The notes under the pieces were generated by a model. The model saw only the letters and a program-made list of their open reading frames with translations, was not told the origin of the DNA and ran no database searches. The position numbers were made by a program, and so were the translations under genes. Below, one piece after another: positions 1 to 6,732 of a stretch of DNA of 64,000 bases. The stretch comes from Sphingomonas sp. (lineage in GTDB: Bacteria > Pseudomonadota > Alphaproteobacteria > Sphingomonadales > Sphingomonadaceae): assembly GCA_021732445.1 (NCBI GenBank), contig JAKFUZ010000009.1, forward strand, positions 1-64,000. The letters are read 5' to 3'. Every line of letters starts with the position of its first letter. Within the stretch, counting starts at the first letter, position 1.

Positions 1-180
1 GTCGGCGTCGGTGCCGGCGTTGGCGTAGGGGCTGGCGTTGGGGTCGGCGTTGGGCTCGGCGTTGGGCTCGGCGCAGGGGCAGGCGTGGGCGTCGGTGTCG
101 GTGTTGGGGCCGGCGTCGGTGTGGGCGACGGCGTCGGGCTCGGCGCAGGGGTCGGTGTTGGGGCCGGCGCGGGCGCAGGC
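1..180. repeat. Low-complexity G+C repeat array coding the Pro/Thr/Ala linker
   Basis: The first 180 bases are a degenerate tandem array of the hexamer ggcgtc and its variants ggcgtt, ggcgca and ggctcg. On the minus strand this reads as alternating Pro and Thr/Ala/Ser. The array continues to the left edge, so its full length is unknown. Confidence 0.8.
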
Positions 181-308
181 GCAGAAATCGGGCCGGGGAT
201 GCCCTGTACGCCGCCGCCGCCGCTGCCGCCGCTGCACGCCACCACTCCCAGGCAACTGCCGAGCGCGGTCGCCCGGAGCAAAATTATGCGCGCGGCTGAT
301 CGACCCAT
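1..308 (-). CDS. Proline-rich lipoprotein, N-terminal part (3' end outside window)
   Basis: A minus-strand frame opens at the ATG at 306-308 and runs without a stop to the window edge (102 codons seen). GGAG lies 9 nt upstream of the ATG. The N-terminus is a lipoprotein signal with lipobox VVAC (Cys25), then a Gly/Ser stretch, then from about residue 42 a long Pro-Thr/Pro-Ala/Pro-Ser linker. The linker is encoded by hexameric and 12-base degenerate repeats. Such linkers usually tether an exported enzyme or adhesin domain to the membrane. The functional domain lies outside the window, so no function is assigned. The plus-strand Gly-Val frames over the same DNA are judged to be shadows. Confidence 0.7.
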   Translation of the reverse strand, partial: MGRSAARIILLRATALGSCLGVVACSGGSGGGGVQGIPGPISAPAPAPAPTPTPAPSPTPSPTPTPAPTPTPTPTPAPAPSPTPSPTPTPTPAPTPTPAPTP

Positions 309-427
309 CGATCTATACTCCAAAGGCCATGGGTGCCTTATCGGGCCGATTGCTTGTGAAACAATTGACGCCGCACCCGGTTACTCACCTTGCTCCGTGC
401 GGCCTCCACGCCTAGAGCGGCGGCGCC

Positions 428-1093
428 ATGCTCGCGCGTCTTGCCCCCATTCGCAACTGGATTTTTGATCTGGACAACACGCTTTACCCGGCAAGCGCCA
501 GGCTGTTTGATAAGATCGACGAACGGATGGGGCTGTTCGTGGCTGGTCTGCTTGGGGTTGATCGCGCCGAAGCGCACCGGATTCAGAAGAGCTATTTTCA
601 CGCGCACGGGACAACGCTCGCCGGGCTGATGGTCGAGCATGACGTTGATCCGCATGAATTTTTGAACTTTGTACACGATATCGAGATGGACGTGCTGGCG
701 CATAACGCGCCGCTTGCGGCCGCCATTGCGCGGCTGCCGGGGCGCAGAATCGTGTTCACCAATGGCGATGCGCCCTATGCCGCCAGGGTGCTGGCGAGGC
801 TTGGCCTTGCCGAGGCGTTTGACGGGATGCACGATGTGCACGCAATGGGGCTGGTGCCAAAGCCGCACCCGGCAGCCTATCAGGGGTTGCTGGAAAGTTT
901 TGCGATAGACCCCAGAACCAGCCTTTTTGCAGAGGATATGGCCCGCAATCTGAAGCCTGCAAAGGATCTGGGCATGACGACCCTGTGGGTCGATAATGGC
1001 TCTGAACAGGGGCCAGACGCGGCCCGCGACCATATCGACTTTGTCACGAGCGACATCACGCGCTGGCTGCACGATATTCTGGAGGATGCATGA
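428..1093 (+). CDS. HAD-family pyrimidine 5'-nucleotidase
   Basis: 221-aa haloacid-dehalogenase-superfamily phosphatase of the SDT1/pyrimidine 5'-nucleotidase type. The nucleophile motif DLDNT is at residues 14-18 (Asp14 nucleophile, Asp16 acid/base). Motif II is TNGD near 111-114, the motif III Lys is in VPKPHP near 145, and the motif IV acidic pair is in FAEDMARN near 169-170. It is expected to dephosphorylate pyrimidine nucleoside monophosphates in the cytoplasm. The stop overlaps the dapD start (ATGA at 1090-1093), so the two are probably translated together. The substrate is inferred from family resemblance. Confidence 0.85.
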   Translation: MLARLAPIRNWIFDLDNTLYPASARLFDKIDERMGLFVAGLLGVDRAEAHRIQKSYFHAHGTTLAGLMVEHDVDPHEFLNFVHDIEMDVLAHNAPLAAAIARLPGRRIVFTNGDAPYAARVLARLGLAEAFDGMHDVHAMGLVPKPHPAAYQGLLESFAIDPRTSLFAEDMARNLKPAKDLGMTTLWVDNGSEQGPDAARDHIDFVTSDITRWLHDILEDA

Positions 1094-1917
1094 CCGAACA
1101 GTTGCAACAGGCCATCGAGGCGGCGTGGGACGCGCGCGACCGGTTGAGCGGCGACACGACCGGCCCGGCGCGCGCGGCGGTGGACGACGCGCTGCGGCTG
1201 CTCGATTCGGGCATGGTGCGCGTCGCCGAGCCGGATGGCGCGGGCGGCTGGACGGTCAATCAATGGCTGAAAAAGGCTGTGCTCCTGTCGTTTCGGCTGA
1301 ACGACATGGTCGAAATCAGCGGTGGCCCCGGCGCCAGCAACTGGTGGGACAAGGTGCCGAGCAAATTTGCACACTGGGGCAGCGGCGAATTCCGCCAGGC
1401 CGGCTTTCGCGCGGTGCCGGGCAGCATCGTGCGGCGCGGCGCCTTTATCGGCAAGGGCGCGGTGCTGATGCCAAGTTTTGTCAATATCGGCGCGCATGTC
1501 GGTGAAGGCGCCATGATCGACACCTGGGCAACCGTTGGCAGTTGCGCGCAGATAGGCCGCAATGTGCATATTTCGGGCGGCGCGGGAATTGGCGGCGTGC
1601 TTGAGCCGCTACAGGCGGACCCCGTCATCATTGGCGATGGCGCGTTCATCGGCGCCCGCGCAGAAGTGGCCGAAGGGGTACGCGTGGGGGAAGGCGCGGT
1701 GCTGTCGATGGGCGTGTATCTCGGCGCCTCGACCAAGATCATCGACCGGGCAACCGGCGAGGTGCACCGCGGCGTCGTGCCGCCGTACAGCGTCGTGGTG
1801 CCGGGCAGCATTGGCGGTGGTGAGGGCAAGCCGGCGCTGTACTGTGCCGTAATCGTCAAGCAGGTCGATGCGCAGACGCGCTCCAAAACCAGCATCAACG
1901 AGCTGTTGCGCGATTGA
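1090..1917 (+). CDS. dapD: 2,3,4,5-tetrahydropyridine-2,6-dicarboxylate N-succinyltransferase
   Basis: 275 aa, the usual DapD length. It succinylates tetrahydrodipicolinate with succinyl-CoA in the succinylase branch of lysine and meso-diaminopimelate synthesis, feeding peptidoglycan. The N-terminal helical domain is followed by left-handed beta-helix hexapeptide repeats from about residue 115 to 200, with the family signature around [18 protein letters not shown]. The C-terminus carries [10 protein letters not shown], typical of the family. It overlaps the upstream nucleotidase by four bases. Confidence 0.96.
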   Translation: MTEQLQQAIEAAWDARDRLSGDTTGPARAAVDDALRLLDSGMVRVAEPDGAGGWTVNQWLKKAVLLSFRLNDMVEISGGPGASNWWDKVPSKFAHWGSGEFRQAGFRAVPGSIVRRGAFIGKGAVLMPSFVNIGAHVGEGAMIDTWATVGSCAQIGRNVHISGGAGIGGVLEPLQADPVIIGDGAFIGARAEVAEGVRVGEGAVLSMGVYLGASTKIIDRATGEVHRGVVPPYSVVVPGSIGGGEGKPALYCAVIVKQVDAQTRSKTSINELLRD

Positions 1918-1972
1918 TGCGTTCATCCGGCGCCGGTTGCTGCCGGCGTTGCTACTCCAGCGGGGAAACACA

Positions 1973-2938
1973 ATGCCCAAGGCAAGCAAGACACTCGACC
2001 GCGTTCTCGTGCTGGAAATGGTGCGCGTGACGGAAGCGGCCGCCATTGCCGCTGCCAGGCTCGTGGGGCGTGGTGACGAAAAGGCCGCCGATGCCGCCGC
2101 TGTCGAGGCCATGCGCGAGGCGCTCAACAAGCTCTATATGGACGGCACCGTGGTGATCGGCGAGGGCGAGCGCGACGAGGCGCCCATGTTGTTCATTGGC
2201 GAAAAAGTCGGCTCGGCAATTGGCAAGGGGCCAAAGATCGACATCGCGCTTGATCCGCTGGAGGGCACGACGATTACCGCCAAGGCCGGGCCAAACTCGC
2301 TGGCGGTGCTTGCCATCGCCGAACAAGGGTGCCTGCTCAACGCGCCCGATGTGTACATGAACAAAATCGCGGTTGGCCCCGGTTTTCCCAAGGATCTGAT
2401 CGATCTCGACAAGTCGCCGACCGACAATGTGACGGCGCTGGCCAAGGCCAAGGGCGTGAAGCCCCGCGACATCATCGCCTGCGTGCTCGACCGGCCGCGC
2501 CACGAACAGCTTATTGCCGAGCTGCGCAAGATCGGCTGCGGCATCATGCTCATTCCAGATGGCGACGTGGCCGGCGTTATCGCGACGACCAACCCCGAAA
2601 CCAATATCGACATCTATATGGGCCAGGGTGGCGCGCCCGAGGGGGTGCTGGCAGCGGCGGCACTGCGCTGTGTCGGCGGACAGTTCAAGGGGCGGCTGGT
2701 GTTCCGCAATGATGACGAGCGCGCCCGCGCCCGCAAATGGGGCATCGCCGATCTCGACAAGCAATATGACCTGAAAGAGCTTGCGCGTGGTGACTGTATT
2801 TTTGCGGCAACCGGTGTGACCGACGGGTCGCTGCTTGGCGGCGTGAAGCGCGTGCGCGGCAGGCTCATCACCGAAAGCGTGGTGATGCGCGCGAGCACCG
2901 GCACCGTTCGCTGGGTGCGGGGCGAACGGCCGATTTAG
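1973..2938 (+). CDS. glpX: Class II fructose-1,6-bisphosphatase
   Basis: 321 aa from the ATG at 1973. A longer in-frame extension from 1868 overlaps dapD and has no family similarity. It hydrolyses fructose-1,6-bisphosphate in gluconeogenesis. Diagnostic GlpX motifs are GEGERDEAP near residues 63-71 and DPLEGTT near 91-97, which bind metal and phosphate, plus the GAPEGVLAAAALRC segment. It lies 55 nt after dapD, probably in the same transcript. A perfect 10-bp inverted repeat follows at 2960-2985. Confidence 0.95.
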   Translation: MPKASKTLDRVLVLEMVRVTEAAAIAAARLVGRGDEKAADAAAVEAMREALNKLYMDGTVVIGEGERDEAPMLFIGEKVGSAIGKGPKIDIALDPLEGTTITAKAGPNSLAVLAIAEQGCLLNAPDVYMNKIAVGPGFPKDLIDLDKSPTDNVTALAKAKGVKPRDIIACVLDRPRHEQLIAELRKIGCGIMLIPDGDVAGVIATTNPETNIDIYMGQGGAPEGVLAAAALRCVGGQFKGRLVFRNDDERARARKWGIADLDKQYDLKELARGDCIFAATGVTDGSLLGGVKRVRGRLITESVVMRASTGTVRWVRGERPI

Positions 2939-2959
2939 GGCGGCACGCGCTCGGGAAAG

Positions 2960-2985
2960 GCTCCTGACAACACGCTGTCAGGAGC
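2960..2985. terminator. Perfect 10-bp inverted repeat after glpX
   Basis: GCTCCTGACA (2960-2969) pairs perfectly with TGTCAGGAGC (2976-2985) around a 6-nt loop. No T-tract follows, so it could be a weak terminator, an mRNA-end stabiliser or an operator for the VOC/YafY pair starting at 3032. Confidence 0.5.
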
Positions 2986-3031
2986 GCTATGGTACGAGCC
3001 GCTTGTTCCAAACCGAAAAGGACAAGCACCA

Positions 3032-3409
3032 ATGACCGATGCACCACAGAGCCAGATCGTCTTCACCGAGATTCCCGCTGCCGATCCGGCAAGGGCGTGC
3101 ACGTTTTACGAGACGTTGCTTCAGGCGCCGCTCGTCGAAGATCGTAATGGCCCCAATCCGATATGGATGCTGCCCCATGCTGAAGGCACGCATGCCGCAG
3201 GACATGTTTATCCTGGGCAACCGGCAAAGGGCGGCGAAGGAATGACCGCGCATCTCGCGGTGACAGGCGCGCTGACCGACGCGATGGAGCGCGTCAGGCA
3301 AGGCGGGGGCACCGTTGTTTCCGGGATTATTGATATTCCAGTCGGCTCGTTCTTTTACGCAACTGACAGCGAAGGCAACAGCCTGGGGCTGTTCAAATAT
3401 AATAATTGA
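3032..3409 (+). CDS. VOC-family (glyoxalase/bleomycin-resistance fold) protein
   Basis: 125-aa protein of the vicinal-oxygen-chelate fold. A beta-alpha-beta start (VFTEIPAADPARACTFYETLL) and a C-terminal module ending in DSEGNSLGLFKY are typical of the YdhR/PhnB-like VOC subgroup. The substrate cannot be read from sequence. The stop overlaps the ATG of the following regulator (TGATG at 3407-3411), so the VOC protein is probably co-transcribed with it and perhaps controlled by it. Confidence 0.8.
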   Translation: MTDAPQSQIVFTEIPAADPARACTFYETLLQAPLVEDRNGPNPIWMLPHAEGTHAAGHVYPGQPAKGGEGMTAHLAVTGALTDAMERVRQGGGTVVSGIIDIPVGSFFYATDSEGNSLGLFKYNN

Positions 3410-4104
3410 TGCGCAGAGCCGACCGCCTTTTCCAGATTGTGCAGTTTCTGCGGAGCGGTCGGCTCCTCACCGCAGCAAAGCTGGCGGAGCGGCTGGAGGT
3501 GTCGGAGCGGACCATCTACCGCGATATTGCCGATCTCCAGTCCACCGGCGTTCCTATCGATGGCGCAGCCGGCATCGGCTATATCATGCGCCATGGCTTC
3601 GATTTGCCGCCGCTGATGTTTACGCGCGACGAGATTGTTGCGCTGGTGGCCGGAATCCGGATGGTCAAGTCGTGGGGCGGCATCAGTATGGCCCGGGCCG
3701 CGGCCGAAGCGCTTGTGAAAATCGAGCTGGTGCTGCCAGATGCCGAGCGCGCCCGGGTTGCTGACGCCAGAATTTTCGCGCCGCCGATGGACTTGACCGA
3801 CGATGTCCGCGAGCTGATCGATCGGGTCGAAAAGGCAATCTCCGACCGCAGCATTGTGCGCTTCGGCTATGTGGACCAGCATGGCCAACAGACCGAGCGC
3901 CGGGTACATCCCTTGGGCTTGTGGTTTTGGGGCAAGGTCTGGACATTGGTTTCCTGGTGCGAAGCGCGCGAGAATTTCCGGATGTTCCGGCTGGACCGCA
4001 CGACCGGCCTGACGGCGACCGGCGAGCAGTTTCAACCCGCCGCGGAACGCTCGCTGGCGGCCTGCCTGCGCCAGTATGAGGCCAGATTCGGCCCACAGGG
4101 CTGA
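3409..4104 (+). CDS. YafY-type transcriptional regulator (HTH_11 + WYL domain)
   Basis: 231 aa from the ATG at 3409. The N-terminal winged helix-turn-helix (residues 1-58, with AERLEVSERTIYRDI as recognition region) is followed by a WYL domain at roughly 140-210 that ends in an FRLDR motif. WYL domains are thought to sense ligands or nucleic acid, and YafY-like proteins usually repress or activate their neighbours. It is translationally coupled to the VOC gene, so that gene is the first candidate target. Confidence 0.88.
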   Translation: MRRADRLFQIVQFLRSGRLLTAAKLAERLEVSERTIYRDIADLQSTGVPIDGAAGIGYIMRHGFDLPPLMFTRDEIVALVAGIRMVKSWGGISMARAAAEALVKIELVLPDAERARVADARIFAPPMDLTDDVRELIDRVEKAISDRSIVRFGYVDQHGQQTERRVHPLGLWFWGKVWTLVSWCEARENFRMFRLDRTTGLTATGEQFQPAAERSLAACLRQYEARFGPQG

Positions 4105-4268
4105 TCCGGCACGCCTCAGTCGACCCGGGTCGCTGGCCTGCCCGCCCGCCCGCCATCATCATGGCGGCCCGTCCAACGCAGCCATTCGTAACTTGTGCAA
4201 TACTGCGCCGTGCCGCGCCGCGCCGGGCGAGCGCCGCCCAGATTCCCCCGCCGTCGCGCACGGCGCGC

Positions 4269-5018
4269 TCACCCCTTCGCGCGCGCTTCGGCGATGGCGG
4301 CTTGCAGTTCTTCCAGCGGCAGCGCGGCGGAGACAACGCGGTCGCCGATCACCCAGCTTGGCGTGCCTGACATGCCGAGCCGGCTGGCGATGCCGAAGTT
4401 CGATTTCAGTTCGGCGTCGATGTGCGGGCGGTTGGCGGCGACCTGCGCCTCGGACGGCTCCAGCCCGGCGGCGCGAACGGCGCGGGTCAGCGAGGTGTCG
4501 CTGATCGGCCCGCCAGCATAAAGCGCCTCATGAAACGCCTTGAACTTGCCGCGCTCCGCCGCGACCAGGCTCAGCCGGGCGGCCACCTTGCTCTCGTCAG
4601 ACAGGATCGGCAGCTCGCGAAACACAATGCGCAACTTGGGGTCGCTTTCGATCAGCTTGGCGATGGTCGGCAGGCTCGACCGGCAAAAGCCGCAATTATA
4701 GTCGAAATATTCGACAATGGTCAGGTCGCCCTTGGGGTTGCCGGCCCAGGCGCCGCCAAAGGGCTTCAGAATCGCCGCGCGGTTGGCGGCGATGACCCGG
4801 CCGGTTTCGCGCGATTTCAGCCGCTCCATCGCCTCGGGCAGAATTTCCGGGTGCGCGAGCACATAGTCGTGCACCACCTGCTCAATGCCGGCCCGGCTGC
4901 CCGGCGCCGCGCCACCACGCAGCGCGTCGATTGCCGCCATCGCGCCCCCGCCGGCGACCGCCGACACCGCGACCAGCCCCAGCAGCAGCGCCTGGTTTTT
5001 GGCGAATTTTTCAAGCAT
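4269..5018 (-). CDS. DsbA-family periplasmic thiol:disulfide oxidoreductase
   Basis: 249 aa. It has an N-terminal hydrophobic signal/anchor (residues 10-30), an ScsC-type N-terminal helix region (EQVVHDYVLAHPEILPEAM) and a DSBA thioredoxin domain. The active site is Cys109-Gly-Phe-Cys112 and the cis-Pro is in SGTPSW near the C-terminus. It should oxidise or isomerise disulfides in the periplasm. It lies 12 nt after the M48 protease gene on the same strand, so the two probably form an envelope-quality operon. Confidence 0.9.
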   Translation of the reverse strand: MLEKFAKNQALLLGLVAVSAVAGGGAMAAIDALRGGAAPGSRAGIEQVVHDYVLAHPEILPEAMERLKSRETGRVIAANRAAILKPFGGAWAGNPKGDLTIVEYFDYNCGFCRSSLPTIAKLIESDPKLRIVFRELPILSDESKVAARLSLVAAERGKFKAFHEALYAGGPISDTSLTRAVRAAGLEPSEAQVAANRPHIDAELKSNFGIASRLGMSGTPSWVIGDRVVSAALPLEELQAAIAEARAKG

Positions 5019-5030
5019 GGGAACCGTCCT

Positions 5031-6386
5031 TCAGCGGCGGCGCCCGCCACGGGCATCGTCGAGCTCATTCTGCGCGGCCAGCGCGATGTCCTGCGCCCGA
5101 ATCCAGTCGGCCGAGTTTTGCGGCAGCCCGGTCATCGCCCGGCGCGCGCTGAAAGCGGCGGTGCGCGGATCACCCGACAGGCTCGCGCGGACGGCAGATG
5201 CCAGCAGCGCGCGGGGCTGATCGCCCCTGGTTTCATAAATGACACCGAGTTGATACCAGGCGAACGGGTTTTGCTCGTCACGTCCAACCGCCTGGCGGAG
5301 CACCTTTTCGGCCTCGGGAAAATGACGCTCATCTTCGGTTGCAACCAGCGCATGGCCAAAGGTGGTGGCGATGAGCGGCTGGAAATTGGTAAGTTCGGTT
5401 GCTTCGCGCAGCGGCGCAAGGGCAAGGATGGGCTTGCCCGCCTCCAGCAGGATCTGGCCCTTTATCTCAAGAAAATAGGGGTCGTGCGGGGCAAGCGCCA
5501 CCAGCGCGTTGGCTTCGGCATCGGCTTTGTCGGGGTAGCCGCTTTTGTGATAGGCATAGGCTCTGGCATAATGCGCATAGACGCTGTTGTTCGTCAGCGG
5601 AAAGGCCTTTAACGTCTGCGCCGGCTCGCTGGCATAGCCGATGAGCTTGGCCCTGATGCGCAAAAATTGTTCTTGCAGGCCGGCGTCGCCGGGTATGTTC
5701 CACGCCGGCGATTCGGTCAGCGTATCGGTAAGCGCGGCAATGCGCTCGCTCGACACCGGGTGGTCGAGCAGAAATTCGTCGGTCCGCTTGATGCCATAGC
5801 TGTTTTCAAGTTGCTGCAATTTGGCAAAGAACGACAAATACCCCTTGCCGGTCACGCCAGCGCTGTTGAGATAACGCGCGCCGGCGGCATCCGCCGAGGC
5901 TTCCTGCGTGCGCGAAAACGACAGGTAATTGGCAAGCGCCACTTGCTGGCCGGCCGCCAGAATGCCGGCTGCGCCTTCGCCAGAGCCCGCCGCCCCCGCC
6001 GCCGCTGCCAGCAACAGGCTCAAAAGCTGGATGCCAAGGGCTGGCCTTGACGCACGATCGGCCAGCGGCACATGGCCACCTGCAACATGGCCAAGTTCAT
6101 GCGCGATCACGCCCTGCACTTCGTTCGCGGTGTCGGCGCGGATGATGAGGCCGGAATGGACGTAAACCGTCTGCCCGCCCGCGACAAAGGCATTGATCGA
6201 CGGATCGTTGATGAGCACGACCTTCACGTCGCGCGGCGACAGCCCCGCTGCCCGGACCAGCGGCGCGGACATTGCCGCAAACATCGCCTCGGTTTCGGCA
6301 TCGCGCAAGATTGATTGCGCCGCCACAGGCTGTGCAACGGACGCGACCACGGCAGCGACGGCAAGCGCGAGCTTTTTCATGGGCAT
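5031..6386 (-). CDS. Periplasmic M48 metalloprotease with TPR repeats (BepA/YfgC-like)
   Basis: 451 aa with a Sec signal peptide cleaved after about residue 24 (VAAQS). Zinc site HELGH is at 96-100, and the third ligand is probably the Glu in QEASADAAG near residue 168. The C-terminal half (from about 270) shows TPR-like helices, as in BepA, which clears or repairs stalled outer-membrane proteins such as LptD. A second in-frame ATG two codons downstream could be the true start. It shares an operon with the DsbA-like gene, which suits disulfide-bonded outer-membrane protein maturation. Confidence 0.9.
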   Translation of the reverse strand: MPMKKLALAVAAVVASVAQPVAAQSILRDAETEAMFAAMSAPLVRAAGLSPRDVKVVLINDPSINAFVAGGQTVYVHSGLIIRADTANEVQGVIAHELGHVAGGHVPLADRASRPALGIQLLSLLLAAAAGAAGSGEGAAGILAAGQQVALANYLSFSRTQEASADAAGARYLNSAGVTGKGYLSFFAKLQQLENSYGIKRTDEFLLDHPVSSERIAALTDTLTESPAWNIPGDAGLQEQFLRIRAKLIGYASEPAQTLKAFPLTNNSVYAHYARAYAYHKSGYPDKADAEANALVALAPHDPYFLEIKGQILLEAGKPILALAPLREATELTNFQPLIATTFGHALVATEDERHFPEAEKVLRQAVGRDEQNPFAWYQLGVIYETRGDQPRALLASAVRASLSGDPRTAAFSARRAMTGLPQNSADWIRAQDIALAAQNELDDARGGRRR

Positions 6387-6732
6387 GAGTATCGGCCAGT
6401 TCGGTCAGATGTTCAACGGCGTTGGCGCAAGAAAGTCGTGCGTTATCGTGCCATCGGCCGTCTTAACCGCGGCTGAAGCGGTCACGCCTTCCCGCCCGCC
6501 TCTGCCGGTTGGAGCGCTGCGGCAAGCCGGCGCGCGCGCGCGGCCGCCGATGCAGACCCGGCCCGCAAAGGGGGCTTGCGGCGCGCAGGGCCAGCCCCCG
6601 CAACGCGGCCTGCCTCCCAAGTCACAAGCCGCCGGGGACGCTCCCCGCCAGGCCCTGTGGCGTCAGGCCCCTGGCGTCAGGCCCCTGGCGTCAGGCCCCT
6701 GACGTCAGGTCAACGCCGTCATGCCCTGCCTA
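6387..6732. other. Intergenic region between rne and the M48 gene
   Basis: 346 bases without a convincing gene. The open frames here have atypical Arg/Pro/Ala composition. It holds the tandem repeat at 6659-6709 just after the rne stop (rne reads leftward) and, nearer 6387, the probable promoter of the protease gene. No clear promoter could be assigned. Confidence 0.5.
6659..6709. repeat. 14-bp tandem repeat (three exact units plus partial), 3' of rne
   Basis: The unit GGCGTCAGGCCCCT occurs three times exactly at 6659-6672, 6673-6686 and 6687-6700, followed by a partial unit. The array ends in the perfect 12-bp palindrome CCTGACGTCAGG (6698-6709). It lies 24 bases beyond the rne stop codon and can form alternative short hairpins, so it may act as a transcript end or be a simple expanded repeat. 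Confidence 0.85.

Noticed and set aside
85..468. Plus-strand frames rich in Gly and Val at the window start
   Set aside because: They are the complement of a Pro-Thr linker of a minus-strand lipoprotein with a clear signal peptide and ribosome site.
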